A DNA stretch of 64,000 nucleotides from Leuconostoc gasicomitatum LMG 18811 (GTDB lineage: Bacteria; Bacillota; Bacilli; Lactobacillales; Lactobacillaceae): assembly GCF_000196855.1 (NCBI RefSeq), contig NC_014319.1:1798001-1862000 (forward strand), written 5' to 3'. Shown piece after piece: positions 30,573-40,153 of this stretch. Under the pieces are notes generated by a model that saw nothing but the letters and a program-made list of their open reading frames with translations, made no database searches and had not been told where the DNA came from. Within the stretch, counting starts at the first letter, position 1. Each line of letters begins with the position of its first letter. The position numbers and the translations under genes are program-made.

Positions 30573-32084
30573 TTAATCAATACCTTTGTTTTTTTTATAA
30601 GCTTCATAATCTTCAACCATCAAAAAGTAATTTTTAGGGTCTTTACGATACTCAAGTTGTGGAATAATCAGTAATAGTGCAGCTACAACAACAACGCCAA
30701 AGTAACCTAAATATTTCAAAATAACTGCAAATCCTGGCCAAACAGTGTCCCAGTCAAACATTCCTAGATAACCACCAAATTTTGACATACCAATCCACGT
30801 TGAAATTAAGGCAGCGCCCATCACTTGAATGATGCCAGAGAAAAACGGCAAAATCATAGCGGCTTTAGCACCCGCGCGATTATTGGCGATAACACCGAAG
30901 ACAGCATTATCAAAGAATAGCGGAATAAAACCAGCAATAATAATCGTGGGTGAATGGCAAATCATTAGCGCACCAATAGCTAAGAATTGTCCTAATGCAC
31001 CAAATAAGAAGCCAATCGTTACAGCATTCTGTTCACCGAAAGCAAATGTTGCGGCAACATCAATACCAGGAACTGAGTTTGGTAAGATTGTGTCACTGAT
31101 GCCAGTGAAGCTTTCTGTCAATTCACCAACGAATGTTCGCACACCCAGTTGCAAAATGGCTAAATTAACTGCAAATCCCAATGATGTTGTTAAAATATAG
31201 AAGAAGAAACTTGCACCACTAGGGAGTCCTGATGCCCCTTTACTCGTAATAAACACTTGATGGAAATAACTTGGTCCTAAGACTACCATGATAATGCCGA
31301 AAAACAAAAACATCAGAATGGCTGTCGCTACCATATTTTCATTAAATATTCTCAAAAATCCTGGTAAGATAACATCTTCCAAACGTTTTGATGATTGCTG
31401 ACCTTTTTTAACAGATGATTTCTTCATTTTGTCAGAAATCCAAGCCACAAGCGCTATCCCAAACATTTGTTGATGGGCAATGGCGAAACCTCCGCCATCA
31501 GTTAACTGCTGTATCGGCTTAATTGTCATGTTAGATCCAACAGCCCAGTACAAGCCAAGAATAATACCCATAACTAGCAAAACTTCAATGCGCCCCAAAC
31601 TAGGAATAGCAAACAATATAATCCAAAATGCGGTTGCTGCTTGTTGAACCTGTACGTTTCCAGTTGTAAATACGGCACGTAATTTCGTATATTTTGAAAA
31701 ACGAACCAGTAAAATGTTGAAAACAAAGGCTATCAACAATAGAATCATGACATCCCCAAATGATCTACCAAATGTCTTTTCTAGACCATCGGTCACAGCA
31801 TTTTGACCAAAGTATGGGTCAATCACTGTGGCTGTTAGGTGAAATCGGTCTTTCAAACCCGTTAATATTGGTCGAAAACTGGTAACCAATCCAGTGGAAC
31901 CCACCATCAAAATCATATAGCCAATTGTTGCTTTCAAAAAACCAGCTAAACTTTCATACCAAGGTTTCTTTTCTAACATATAACCAATCAACACAATGAA
32001 TCCGATCATGTAGGCTGGTTGTGTCAAAATATTGTTGGCAAAAAATGCCCAAATATTTAATATTCCTGCAAATATACTACTCAT
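30573..32084 (-). CDS. ulaA: PTS ascorbate-specific EIIC
   Basis: An integral membrane permease of about 503 residues (UlaA/SgaT family) with around 11 hydrophobic segments; QPAYMIGFIVLIGYMLEKKPWYESLAGFLKATIGYMIL is characteristic. Two ATG codons in a row follow AGGAG; the second (32084) has the better 6-base spacing. Ten bases separate it from ulaC. Confidence 0.93.
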   Translation of the reverse strand: MSSIFAGILNIWAFFANNILTQPAYMIGFIVLIGYMLEKKPWYESLAGFLKATIGYMILMVGSTGLVTSFRPILTGLKDRFHLTATVIDPYFGQNAVTDGLEKTFGRSFGDVMILLLIAFVFNILLVRFSKYTKLRAVFTTGNVQVQQAATAFWIILFAIPSLGRIEVLLVMGIILGLYWAVGSNMTIKPIQQLTDGGGFAIAHQQMFGIALVAWISDKMKKSSVKKGQQSSKRLEDVILPGFLRIFNENMVATAILMFLFFGIIMVVLGPSYFHQVFITSKGASGLPSGASFFFYILTTSLGFAVNLAILQLGVRTFVGELTESFTGISDTILPNSVPGIDVAATFAFGEQNAVTIGFLFGALGQFLAIGALMICHSPTIIIAGFIPLFFDNAVFGVIANNRAGAKAAMILPFFSGIIQVMGAALISTWIGMSKFGGYLGMFDWDTVWPGFAVILKYLGYFGVVVVAALLLIIPQLEYRKDPKNYFLMVEDYEAYKKNKGID

Positions 32085-32094
32085 CATTTTCTCC

Positions 32095-32574
32095 TCATTG
32101 CTCCGCAGGGATATTTTCAAATTGACTCATCACTTGAACAAAGTCTGCCAACGTTTCAATATCTGATAAGGCCTCAATCATGCCATCTGTCATTAGTAAC
32201 GTCATCAAATTTTGAATATTTTCCAAATGTTGTGTCTCATCCTTAGCTGCCAACGTAAAGAACAATTTTCCTTGTTTATCTGGATTACCATCTTCGAAAG
32301 ATACTGGTTCGCTAAATTTAGCAAAGCCAATACCTGTCCCTAATACGCCTTGTCCGGTCGCCAAAGCATGGGGCATTACAACACCGGGTGTGATAACAAT
32401 GTAGGCACCATTTGTCTCAACATTTTTAATCACTTCACGCACGTATTCGTCAGTGATGATGTTCTTTTCTTTTAAATTTTCACTTGCAACATTGATTGCT
32501 TCACGCCAATTTGTAGGTGTCTTATCATAAATTCGTACTAAATCATTGTCGTAAAAATATTTGAGCATTGTCAT
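32095..32574 (-). CDS. ulaC: PTS ascorbate-specific EIIA
   Basis: A 159-residue fructose/mannitol-type EIIA with the active His in VVMPHALATGQGVLGTGIGF. The ATG at 32574 (MTMLKYFYDND) has AGGAG 7 bases upstream; a longer reading runs back into ulaG and was rejected. Confidence 0.92.
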   Translation of the reverse strand: MTMLKYFYDNDLVRIYDKTPTNWREAINVASENLKEKNIITDEYVREVIKNVETNGAYIVITPGVVMPHALATGQGVLGTGIGFAKFSEPVSFEDGNPDKQGKLFFTLAAKDETQHLENIQNLMTLLMTDGMIEALSDIETLADFVQVMSQFENIPAEQ

Positions 32575-32584
32575 TTTTTTCTCC

Positions 32585-33658
32585 TTATAGGAATGATGGA
32601 AATGGTACGTCATTATCTGTTGAGAAGACATCTGAGAAGCCTCGGTCATAATGATATTGGACCCTATCTTTATCTTGTGGAAAGGTATAGCTACCGCCAA
32701 CCTTCCAAATAAATGGATGGAATTTATAGTCCAATGTATCCTTTTTCATTTTCCAAATTTCAACAATTTCTTGTGGATCGGCATCAAAGTTAGACCAAAT
32801 ATCATAATGTACTGGAATAACAACTTTGGCTTTCAAGTCTTCTGCCGAACGTAGAACATCCAAAGATGTGACTTTGTCAGTAATACCACGTGGATTTTCA
32901 CCATAGTTAATAATTTCGACATCAACATCATTTTCATTACCATGCTTAGCAAACATATTTGACATATGTGAGTCAGCAGCATGATACAAATTGCCACCTG
33001 TTGTCTTGAATAAGTAGTTGACAGCAATTTCATTCATATCTTGAGGCAATGAATCCTTTATTTGAACATCTGAGTTTACTGTCAAAAGAGCCGTACGATC
33101 AAATGCTTCCAACGCTTTAATTGTTACTGACTTCACTTTGACTTCGTCACCTGGATGAACCACAACGGTTCGCTCCGATGGCACACCCCAACTTTCCCAA
33201 ATATCAACCACAGCTTGTGGTCCAATGAATTTCGTCTCTGGACCACTATTTTGTAAAACAGCAGCGGCGGTATTAATATCTAAGTGATCTGAATGGATAT
33301 GCGTCACAAGCAAAGCATCAACATTTTTAACGGCATAAGGATCAATAACAAATGGTTGTAACCTTAAATTAGGTTGCATTTTTTGGACACCACTCATCCG
33401 CATCATTTGATGCCCTTGTTTCATTAATCCTGAGCCATGAGTTTGCTTGCCTGTTCCATTCCATAAATCTACTAAGATATTGGTGTTTTCGTGTGTTTTT
33501 AACCAAATACCATTATTAGCTAACCACCACATTTTGAAATTCTTTTCAGGCACCTTTGCCTGTTCAATTTCTTCATTCAACCAAGTTCCCCACTCCGGAA
33601 ACGTGTTTTCAATCCAATTTTCACGTGTTGCTTCTTCAATGTTTGTTGCTTTTGACAT
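32585..33658 (-). CDS. ulaG: L-ascorbate-6-phosphate lactonase
   Basis: A 357-residue metallo-beta-lactamase-fold lactonase. [15 protein letters not shown] (HxHxDH), [12 protein letters not shown] and VIPVHYDIW carry the metal ligands. It opens the lactone ring of imported ascorbate 6-phosphate. First gene of the operon, ATG 33658 after AAGGGA; a cre site lies 40 bases upstream. Confidence 0.95.
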   Translation of the reverse strand: MSKATNIEEATRENWIENTFPEWGTWLNEEIEQAKVPEKNFKMWWLANNGIWLKTHENTNILVDLWNGTGKQTHGSGLMKQGHQMMRMSGVQKMQPNLRLQPFVIDPYAVKNVDALLVTHIHSDHLDINTAAAVLQNSGPETKFIGPQAVVDIWESWGVPSERTVVVHPGDEVKVKSVTIKALEAFDRTALLTVNSDVQIKDSLPQDMNEIAVNYLFKTTGGNLYHAADSHMSNMFAKHGNENDVDVEIINYGENPRGITDKVTSLDVLRSAEDLKAKVVIPVHYDIWSNFDADPQEIVEIWKMKKDTLDYKFHPFIWKVGGSYTFPQDKDRVQYHYDRGFSDVFSTDNDVPFPSFL

Positions 33659-33697
33659 GATGCAATCCCTTTCTAATTCTGAAACCTTATTTTAAAA

Positions 33698-33729
33698 TGT
33701 ATGCGCTTACATTTTTTGGTACAATTATA
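33698..33729 (-). promoter_or_regulatory. ula operon -10 element and cre-like site
   Basis: On the minus strand a TATAAT (33724-33729) precedes TGTAAGCGCATACA (33698-33711), which differs from the cre consensus at one position. The site lies just downstream of the start of transcription, where CcpA would act as a roadblock. A clear -35 is absent, so an activator is probably needed. Confidence 0.6.
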
Positions 33730-33751
33730 TTATCTGTTATCACGATATAAA

Positions 33752-33800
33752 AAAACAGTCTCATTGTGCCACAATAAAATTGCCCCAATGAGACTGTTTT
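33752..33800. terminator. Hairpin between ula promoter and divergent regulator gene
   Basis: AAAACAGTCTCATTG (33752-33766) and CAATGAGACTGTTTT (33786-33800) make a 15-bp stem with T-rich sequence on both strands. It lies upstream of the ula promoter, so it cannot end ula. It may shield ula from antisense transcription or act in the leader of the regulator gene. Confidence 0.5.
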
Positions 33801-33872
33801 GCTTGTCATCTAAGTTGTACAATTAATAACGAACAAAAATTATTTTAGTTCGTCAAAGAAGGGAATACCGCT

Positions 33873-35357
33873 ATGCAAGTATCTGGTATGAACTATACAA
33901 AATTTATCAATTATATCTCTACACAACAGCTATTACCAAGTGTGCAAACAATTGCAAATCATCTCAACCTATCGAACCGTAAAATTTACTATTTATTGCA
34001 AGCAGCTAACTCTGAACTGCATTCTGTGCACCAACCTTTTTTAGTCCCAAATTTAGAAGTCACGGGTCAGCAGGTGTCTGCACTAACAACTAAACTATCC
34101 ATTGCTGCTACTAATGAATATATCAATTCTTATGATCGACAACTCATTATGTCTATTTGCATTGCATTACCTTTAAAAAAGTGGACATTATCTGAATTCC
34201 AATTATTGTTTGATGTGTCGCGTAATACTGTTCTACGTGATATATCAGAATTAAAAAAGAGGCAAAAATTCAAACCTGCATTTTCCAAAAAAAATGGTTT
34301 TGAATTTAAGGAATCACTATTTGATCTATTAGTTAATGTGTATAACAATTTAATCTTATTGCAGTACCATGCCAGTGCTTTAGAACATTTTATTCATACA
34401 TTAGATTGCCAGCTTTCTTATTCAAAGTTTTTATTAGTCAGCGATAAGTTAAAAAATATGTACAAAAGTAGTTTAAAAAAGCAAATATCAGCTTCCAATG
34501 CTATGACACTAACTATTTTCAGCGTCCTAGCATCCTTGTATAGTAACTATCATCCCATAGCATCTGTGTCAGCACTTTTTAATAATACAGATGTTGAATC
34601 CTTTAAGAAACGTCAAGAAAATCAAGTCATCAAAGACTTTTCGTTGATTGTCACAACCAATTTTGCTGTTACTATGCCAACATCTGTCAAGTTATTTTTA
34701 ACGTTACAACTACTTAGCGTAACAAAAGAACAAGATGAACATTTTAGCTCACATTCTTTTCAAGACCTACTGATACTTAGTGAGCATATTGTGAACTCAT
34801 TTATGAATACTGCTCATATTGACAGTACCCATTCTGAAAAAAAAGCGCTTACTCGAGAGATTCAAACACAACTAAAACCCTTTTGGTATTCAGTTCGATA
34901 TCAAAGTATCACAGTATATGACTATCTCTATCACAACGCAATGTTAGAAAATGACGTTAAAAAATCATTAAATAATTTACCTGACCATTCCCTATATAGT
35001 CGCCTTTTTCCATTTGGTTTATTACCAGATCAGATTACGATTCTTGCCATGATTTTTTATAATTTCAACTTGCAACATCAAGAAGTGCAGCGATTACATA
35101 TACTCATGCTTACCTCGTTACCAATATATAGTCAAAATTTATTTCAAACGTTCATTGAAAAAAACAATGTCACACCTTGTGATTTAACAATAAAACACCT
35201 AACTAATACTGATAGGTCTTTAATTGATAATGATAATTTTGATTTAATTATCACTGAATCAACGGATATTGATACTAAATTGCCTACTTTTTTAATCGAT
35301 AGAGAATTGACCAACACTGAATTTGATCGCTTAAAAACAGTTTTATCCCAACTTTAA
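33873..35357 (+). CDS. BglG/Mga-like regulator, probable activator of the ula operon
   Basis: A 494-residue protein with two N-terminal HTH units: LPSVQTIANHLNLSNRKIYYLL (residues 16-37) and WTLSEFQLLFDVSRNTVLRDI (about 98-118). The rest is helical and weakly like PRD-containing regulators, but PRD histidines could not be placed with confidence and no PTS EIIA domain is seen at the end. It is shorter than typical 600-700-residue activators of this group. It is divergent from the ula operon, whose promoter has a poor -35, which suits an activator. Confidence 0.75.
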   Translation: MQVSGMNYTKFINYISTQQLLPSVQTIANHLNLSNRKIYYLLQAANSELHSVHQPFLVPNLEVTGQQVSALTTKLSIAATNEYINSYDRQLIMSICIALPLKKWTLSEFQLLFDVSRNTVLRDISELKKRQKFKPAFSKKNGFEFKESLFDLLVNVYNNLILLQYHASALEHFIHTLDCQLSYSKFLLVSDKLKNMYKSSLKKQISASNAMTLTIFSVLASLYSNYHPIASVSALFNNTDVESFKKRQENQVIKDFSLIVTTNFAVTMPTSVKLFLTLQLLSVTKEQDEHFSSHSFQDLLILSEHIVNSFMNTAHIDSTHSEKKALTREIQTQLKPFWYSVRYQSITVYDYLYHNAMLENDVKKSLNNLPDHSLYSRLFPFGLLPDQITILAMIFYNFNLQHQEVQRLHILMLTSLPIYSQNLFQTFIEKNNVTPCDLTIKHLTNTDRSLIDNDNFDLIITESTDIDTKLPTFLIDRELTNTEFDRLKTVLSQL

Positions 35358-35373
35358 CTTATGGAGGTCACAA

Positions 35374-36189
35374 ATGACAAATATTCAAATGATTGCTTTA
35401 GATATGGATAATACTTTGCTACTGCCAAATAAAACACTATCTGAGAAAAGCACTCACGTGCTAAAAAAATTACATCAAAATGGTAAAAAAATAGTTTTAA
35501 CTACCGGTCGGCCATTTCCTAACGTCAAAAATTTTATTGCACAATTAGATTTGAATCAGCCAAATGATCACGTTATTTTATTTAATGGTGGTTTAATTAA
35601 AAACATCCGCACTGATCAAAATATTTTAGATAAACATTTTGTTGTCAAAGATGTGATCGACGTATTTAACGTGATAGCTAATTTGAATTTACCTGTTGAT
35701 ATTGTGAGCCAGGAGAGCGTTTTTTCAATTAAAGATTTTGGTCAATCACATTATGTTGATTTGGTGGGTCAATTAATTCCTTATTTTCAATCGACATTAA
35801 GTCAATTACCACAAACCATAACATTCAATAAGTTTGTTGTTTGTGCAAATGAATCGGAATTAGATTACTTAGAAAAGGTTCTTCAACATACACCACTTCT
35901 AAGGCAAAACCTATCTTTTGTTCGTTCAAGGCGTATGTTATTAGAATTCATTCCCAAGGGTGTTAATAAAGGCACTGCTTTATCAAAATTACTGGCTCAT
36001 TTTTCGTTAACACCAGAAAATTTAATGGCGTTTGGTGATGAGGAAAACGACTTCGCCATGCTCAAACTAGCAAAAGTCAGTGTTGCTATGGCTAATGCTA
36101 TTCCAAGTATTAAACAAGTTGCTAATCATACGACTAAAAGCAACCAACAAGATGGTGTGGCTGTGTTTTTAGAAACATACTTTGATTAA
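35374..36189 (+). CDS. Cof-type HAD hydrolase
   Basis: A 271-residue sugar-phosphate or flavin-phosphate phosphatase. Motif I is LDMDNTLLL with the DxD pair, motif II VLTTGRP, motif III the Lys in PKGVNKGTALSKLL, motif IV FGDEENDFAML. It lies 16 bases after the ula regulator with GGAGG before the ATG and is likely cotranscribed. Substrate not known. Confidence 0.9.
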   Translation: MTNIQMIALDMDNTLLLPNKTLSEKSTHVLKKLHQNGKKIVLTTGRPFPNVKNFIAQLDLNQPNDHVILFNGGLIKNIRTDQNILDKHFVVKDVIDVFNVIANLNLPVDIVSQESVFSIKDFGQSHYVDLVGQLIPYFQSTLSQLPQTITFNKFVVCANESELDYLEKVLQHTPLLRQNLSFVRSRRMLLEFIPKGVNKGTALSKLLAHFSLTPENLMAFGDEENDFAMLKLAKVSVAMANAIPSIKQVANHTTKSNQQDGVAVFLETYFD

Positions 36190-36410
36190 TCGTGACATCT
36201 CACGCACACGCCGTCTAACAGAATGCCTCAAGTGATTACTATTTTTCTTTGAATGGTAAAGAAACTTAATCGCTTAAAACTGTGTAAAAACCGGCTGTTT
36301 TTGCCCAGTAATCCACATTTAAAGATCATCAAAATTAATAGTCGACTGCCATTACCAAGACGGCTGAATCTAATGATGCGCTCCCTACATTAAAATAATA
36401 AGCCAATAAA

Positions 36411-36455
36411 AAATTCGTAACCACCCAATAATAACGGTGGTTACGAATTTTTATA
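36411..36455 (+). terminator. Terminator downstream of HAD gene
   Basis: AAATTCGTAACCACC pairs with GGTGGTTACGAATTT (15 bp) with a 10-base loop and a short T-run. It lies 220 bases after the HAD gene stop. Confidence 0.75.
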
Positions 36456-36600
36456 TACGACTGACAGTCATTTAATATAGCAGTGTAAGTTACAATCATC
36501 CCAACATTAGGAGTATTGTGAAATAACTGTCCGTGTTTATTTTGCTTTACAGCAGTGAGCCTGTTTTAACAACCTCATAAGAATAGTATAACACATTAAA

Positions 36601-36613
36601 AGTAATTATTACT
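36601..36613. promoter_or_regulatory. Zur-like palindrome downstream of the 40-residue gene
   Basis: AGTAATTATTACT, a perfect 13-base palindrome with the GTAATNATTAC core of Gram-positive Zur boxes. It is the centre of a longer inverted repeat (36580-36638) that may also act as a terminator of the small gene. Confidence 0.55.
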
Positions 36614-36634
36614 ATTTAATGCGTTATATTATTC

Positions 36635-36757
36635 TTATTTCTTTTGATTTCTTTTTGCTTTTAATTCCTTGATTAACTTTAAAGCACGATCTCTCGTTTT
36701 AGCATTAGGACTTTTTAAGCGCCGATAAGCGCTACTGAGGTCATTTTTTTCTGGCAT
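36635..36757 (-). CDS. 40-residue basic protein, putative metal homeostasis peptide
   Basis: MPEKNDLSSAYRRLKSPN starts a 40-residue, Lys/Arg-rich peptide ending in KAKRNQKK. A GGAG ribosome site is placed 8 bases before the ATG and a near-consensus promoter lies upstream. The AYRRLKSPNxKTRxRALKxI pattern matches short proteins annotated in streptococci and lactobacilli as putative metal homeostasis proteins (from memory, not searched). Two Zur-like palindromes flank it, one on the transcription start. Too short for standard gene finders. Confidence 0.75.
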   Translation of the reverse strand: MPEKNDLSSAYRRLKSPNAKTRDRALKLIKELKAKRNQKK

Positions 36758-36776
36758 AATTCGTTCTCCTGTTAAT

Positions 36777-36824
36777 AGTAATAATTACTCTTTAAAGTAT
36801 ATAAACTTTTGTTTGATAAGTCAA
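36777..36824 (-). promoter_or_regulatory. Promoter with Zur-like operator for the 40-residue gene
   Basis: On the minus strand TTGACT (36819-36824), 17 bases, TATACT (36796-36801), followed by the perfect palindrome AGTAATNATTACT at 36777-36789 over the expected transcription start. The layout suits repression by a zinc-loaded Zur protein. Confidence 0.7.
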
Positions 36825-36923
36825 TAGCTTATGTCTGAAGATTGTCATATTGCGTTTTGAATTGTGGACAATATGTCGTATATAAGCCATAATAGAGTTA
36901 ACTAAACTAACTGTGGATTAATA

Positions 36924-37388
36924 ATGAAAGCGTCAAAACTAATGGTTGATAATACTTTAAAATATAATAAAGGTCTCGATATCCTTAAGCAAAGTACTTT
37001 TCGTATCACAAAACAACGTAAAGACTTGTTGGCATACTTATCAAAATTCGAAACAACATACATTCCTGTGACTGAAGTTGATGCATATATGCAGAAATTA
37101 TACCCAAATGCTAGTCATACGACTACCTACCGCAATATTAAAGAATTTAGTGATTTAGGGATTATTGAACAACGGACTGAAGATGGCCAATTAAACGTTA
37201 AATTCCAATGTGATTTTGTAACACCTCATCATGGTCATTTCTTTTGTCAAAACTGCCATCGCGTGATTAAACTTGACGCGACATTGGCGCCTAAATTACA
37301 GGCTGATTTAGCACAATTCGTTGTTTTAACTGTCAAATTAGAAATATTTGGTTTATGTGATAAGTGTCAGAAAAATCAAGCGAGCTAA
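36924..37388 (+). CDS. Fur-family metal regulator (Zur/PerR type)
   Basis: A 154-residue regulator with winged-helix region FRITKQRKDLLAYLSKFETTYIPVTEVDAYMQ and YRNIKEFSDLGIIE, the HHGHFFCQNCHRVI metal segment, and a second CxxC (CDKC) near the C-terminus; the four Cys make the structural zinc site. It is divergent from the 40-residue gene with Zur-like boxes, so Zur is the likely role, but PerR or Fur cannot be excluded from sequence alone. Confidence 0.85.
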   Translation: MKASKLMVDNTLKYNKGLDILKQSTFRITKQRKDLLAYLSKFETTYIPVTEVDAYMQKLYPNASHTTTYRNIKEFSDLGIIEQRTEDGQLNVKFQCDFVTPHHGHFFCQNCHRVIKLDATLAPKLQADLAQFVVLTVKLEIFGLCDKCQKNQAS

Positions 37389-37412
37389 TTCATAAATGCG
37401 TCTCGCATTATT

Positions 37413-38405
37413 CTACTTAGTTGTTATGCCCTTTTCAAATGATACTGGTATAACGGTCGTCTCTCCCAAAAAAGTACGTTCGTTTTTAGACTCGATTTGT
37501 AATAGTAACTTCTCAACCGCATATTTTGCAATATGAGCTGTTGATTGTTTGATTGATGATAACGTAATTCTTTGTCTGGCATACACACGCGATCCATCAA
37601 ACCCAATGATCTGTACTTGATTGGGAACTTGAACGCCTGCTTGAATGAGTATATGATAGAAATCACTTGCATACTCATCAGAATCAGAAAAGACCCCATC
37701 ATAAGGAAAATGCTGGTCAACAAAGTTATCCTTAACAAAACGCTTAAAGTCACTAATGAAATTTATTTTCTTTCTAGCTAGAAAAACATCAGCAAAAATA
37801 TCATTTTCTTGGCAATAATCTAAGAACCCTCTTTCTCGTACTGCAGAAATATTCTTTACAGGTTTTTTAGAAATAAACAGCAATCGCTTTGCCCCTAGTT
37901 TTGCCAACGTTTCCCCAGCGAGTCTACCACCCATATAATTATCTGATGTAATTAGTGGTACATTTTGAGAAACACGCTTTTCTATGGAAACCAATGGAAT
38001 GCTAGTATCAATTAAGTTAGCGACATTGGCATAAGACATCGTAATTAAACCAGCTACCTTTTGTGCATTAGCCATCTGTATATATTCTATTTCTTCTTCT
38101 GAAGTGTTATTAGAATTACATAAAATCATCTTATAAGCATGACGTTGTAACTCCTGTTGCATATGATAACTCAATTCCGAGAAAAAAGGTGAGTTCACTG
38201 TCGGGACAATAAATACGACGAAATTTGATTTGCTCGTTTTTAAGGCGCGTGCCATTGCGTTGGGAACATAATCCAAGGCAGCAATGGCTTCTTTTATTTT
38301 AGCTTGTGTCTCTGCTTTAGTCTTTTTACCATTAATGTAATTAGATACTGATCCTCTTGAAACACCAGCCAAGCTAGCAACATCATTCATATTTACCAAT
38401 TTCAA
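37413..38405 (-). CDS. LacI-family regulator of the adjacent glucosidase operon
   Basis: A 330-residue LacI protein with HTH MNDVASLAGVSRGSVSNYINGKKT at residues 5-28, the hinge ALDYVPNAMARALK, and a periplasmic-binding-like sugar domain (NFVVFIVPTVNSPFFSELSYHMQ). It lies downstream of the glucosidase operon on the same strand, after a terminator, and may bind the operator-like TGTAAGCGCTTGCA at the operon promoter, which also reads as a cre site. Confidence 0.88.
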   Translation of the reverse strand: MKLVNMNDVASLAGVSRGSVSNYINGKKTKAETQAKIKEAIAALDYVPNAMARALKTSKSNFVVFIVPTVNSPFFSELSYHMQQELQRHAYKMILCNSNNTSEEEIEYIQMANAQKVAGLITMSYANVANLIDTSIPLVSIEKRVSQNVPLITSDNYMGGRLAGETLAKLGAKRLLFISKKPVKNISAVRERGFLDYCQENDIFADVFLARKKINFISDFKRFVKDNFVDQHFPYDGVFSDSDEYASDFYHILIQAGVQVPNQVQIIGFDGSRVYARQRITLSSIKQSTAHIAKYAVEKLLLQIESKNERTFLGETTVIPVSFEKGITTK

Positions 38406-38435
38406 TGACCTTCTCTAAACTAATTATTTAATAAA

Positions 38436-38458
38436 AAAAATGCCGTGTCGGCATTTTT
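38436..38458 (-). terminator. Terminator of glucosidase operon
   Basis: AAAAATGCCG / CGGCATTTTT (10 bp, 3-base loop) with more T on the minus strand, between the 80-residue gene and lacI. Confidence 0.85.
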
Positions 38459-38465
38459 ACAGTGA

Positions 38466-38708
38466 TTATGGTGTAAATCTTCCTGATAACATTTTATCAA
38501 ATAAATCTAACATTTGCTGTTGTTTCATCTTACCAATTTGATCAACTTCCAAACGATTAAAATCCTCTATCAAGAAGTACGCCTCTAGATAAAGCGTCAA
38601 CTGTTTTTTAATAAATGTTTGATTAGTCATATTATCAGTTTGCTTCGTATCCTTGATTAATCCCATTGCAAATTCATTCGGATCAATAGTTATTTTTCTA
38701 TCACTCAT
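38466..38708 (-). CDS. Conserved-looking small protein in glucosidase operon, unknown
   Basis: An 80-residue acidic/helical protein starting MSDRKITIDPNEFAMGLIKD, three bases after the transporter stop, so clearly cotranscribed with it. No motif was recognised. Position suggests a role tied to isomalto-oligosaccharide use, but there is no direct evidence. Confidence 0.65.
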   Translation of the reverse strand: MSDRKITIDPNEFAMGLIKDTKQTDNMTNQTFIKKQLTLYLEAYFLIEDFNRLEVDQIGKMKQQQMLDLFDKMLSGRFTP

Positions 38709-38711
38709 TTT

Positions 38712-40136
38712 TTACCCCTCTACACTATCCATAGCTGCTACATTATCTTCTGAATCTTCTCGAGCGTGCTTTGCATTAATATAATGTGTCATTTCTACTT
38801 CTTTTTCAGGCGTTAAGCGATAAAATAATATTAAAATAAATGAAATGACTAAGGCAACTAGCGGTACCCAGACATAATTTGCTTCAATACTAAATAGTGC
38901 TGCAGCCGATTGCGTTTTGTTAGGTGTGTAATGACCTATTGAGAGTAACATCCCCGTTATAGCACCACCAATACCCATACCAAACTTTGCAGTGAAGCTA
39001 GAGGCAGAAGTCACAATCCCTTCCGCACGAACACCATTTTTCCACTCACCATAGTCTACAGAGTCCGCAAGCAAAACAGCAATTAATGCCCCAACAAATC
39101 CGTTACCAAAGTTACCAACAATGGTACCAATAATGACTAACGGAATGCTCAACATTTGCGCGCCAACCCCTAAAATCAATTGTCCAAAAATACTTAATGC
39201 CAGTCCCGATAATATTGTCCGTTTTTTACCAATTTTCATGACAAGTTTTGGTGTCAAAAAGACAGATATTAACCCCACAGCATTAAAGAATAGTGCAAGT
39301 GAAGCTAGACCAGGCTTGTCCAAATTATATTTGAAAAAGTATATTGTTACCTGACCTTTTGTTTGCATACCCAGCCAGTAAATAAAGTTCAATCCAACCA
39401 CAATCACCCAAGGCCAATTATTTTTGAGTGCTTTTAGTGATGTTTTAATAGGTAATGCTTTTTGAGACTGTCGTGTTTGCACATGTTCCCTTAAATTAGC
39501 AAAAACAACCAAATATATAACGAAAAATACTAATGCAGCCATAACGGCTAACCAGAAGAAACCACGACGAGGATTATCAGTTCCCCCAAATAGTGCTACC
39601 AAAGGTAATGCTATAACAGAGATTAATGTTCCACCAAAATTAGAGAATAGAGATCGAATTGTTGACAGCAACACACGTTCATCAGGGTCAGTTGTCATAC
39701 TTGGTAGAATTGATGTCAGAGGAATATTAACTGCAGAGTACAAGACATCTATGCCAATATACGTGACGTAAGCCCAAACAATTTTCCAATTCATAGGTAA
39801 ATCTGGCGTCGTAAAACATAACACTGTAAATATTGTAAATGGTGCATTGAACCACAGCAAGTAGGGACGACTACGTCCCCACTTTGTGTGTGTATGATCA
39901 ATCATAATGCCCCAAAACGGGCCATCGAGCGCATCAATCACTCGAGCAACCAACATTAATGTACCAACAGCTGCTGCTGTAATACCAAAAACATCGGTAT
40001 AAAAATACATAAGATAAGTACCGATCAAACTAAACGTAAAACTACATGCGAAATCACTGGCACCATAACTCAACCGTTCATTCCAAGGTAACTTACCTTG
40101 GCCTTTTTTTATTGTCATTTCTGCATTATCAACCAT
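38712..40136 (-). CDS. GPH-family sugar:cation symporter
   Basis: A 474-residue transporter with 12 membrane helices. WNERLSYGASDFACSFTFSLIGTYLMYFYTDVFGI, ALDGPFWGIMIDHTHTKWGRSRPYLLW and ADSVDYGEWKNGVRAEGI are the glycoside-pentoside-hexuronide family marks. It lies between the glucosidase and the small gene and probably imports isomalto-oligosaccharides or related glucosides unphosphorylated. Confidence 0.88.
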   Translation of the reverse strand: MVDNAEMTIKKGQGKLPWNERLSYGASDFACSFTFSLIGTYLMYFYTDVFGITAAAVGTLMLVARVIDALDGPFWGIMIDHTHTKWGRSRPYLLWFNAPFTIFTVLCFTTPDLPMNWKIVWAYVTYIGIDVLYSAVNIPLTSILPSMTTDPDERVLLSTIRSLFSNFGGTLISVIALPLVALFGGTDNPRRGFFWLAVMAALVFFVIYLVVFANLREHVQTRQSQKALPIKTSLKALKNNWPWVIVVGLNFIYWLGMQTKGQVTIYFFKYNLDKPGLASLALFFNAVGLISVFLTPKLVMKIGKKRTILSGLALSIFGQLILGVGAQMLSIPLVIIGTIVGNFGNGFVGALIAVLLADSVDYGEWKNGVRAEGIVTSASSFTAKFGMGIGGAITGMLLSIGHYTPNKTQSAAALFSIEANYVWVPLVALVISFILILFYRLTPEKEVEMTHYINAKHAREDSEDNVAAMDSVEG

Positions 40137-40153
40137 CTCACTAACTCCCTTCT

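Larger units (their letters stand above)
36190..36634. other. Intergenic region with terminator and extended inverted repeat
   Basis: No gene is seen. It holds a terminator at 36411-36450 and, at 36580-36634, an imperfect inverted repeat of almost 60 bases centred on a Zur-like palindrome. Confidence 0.4.
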
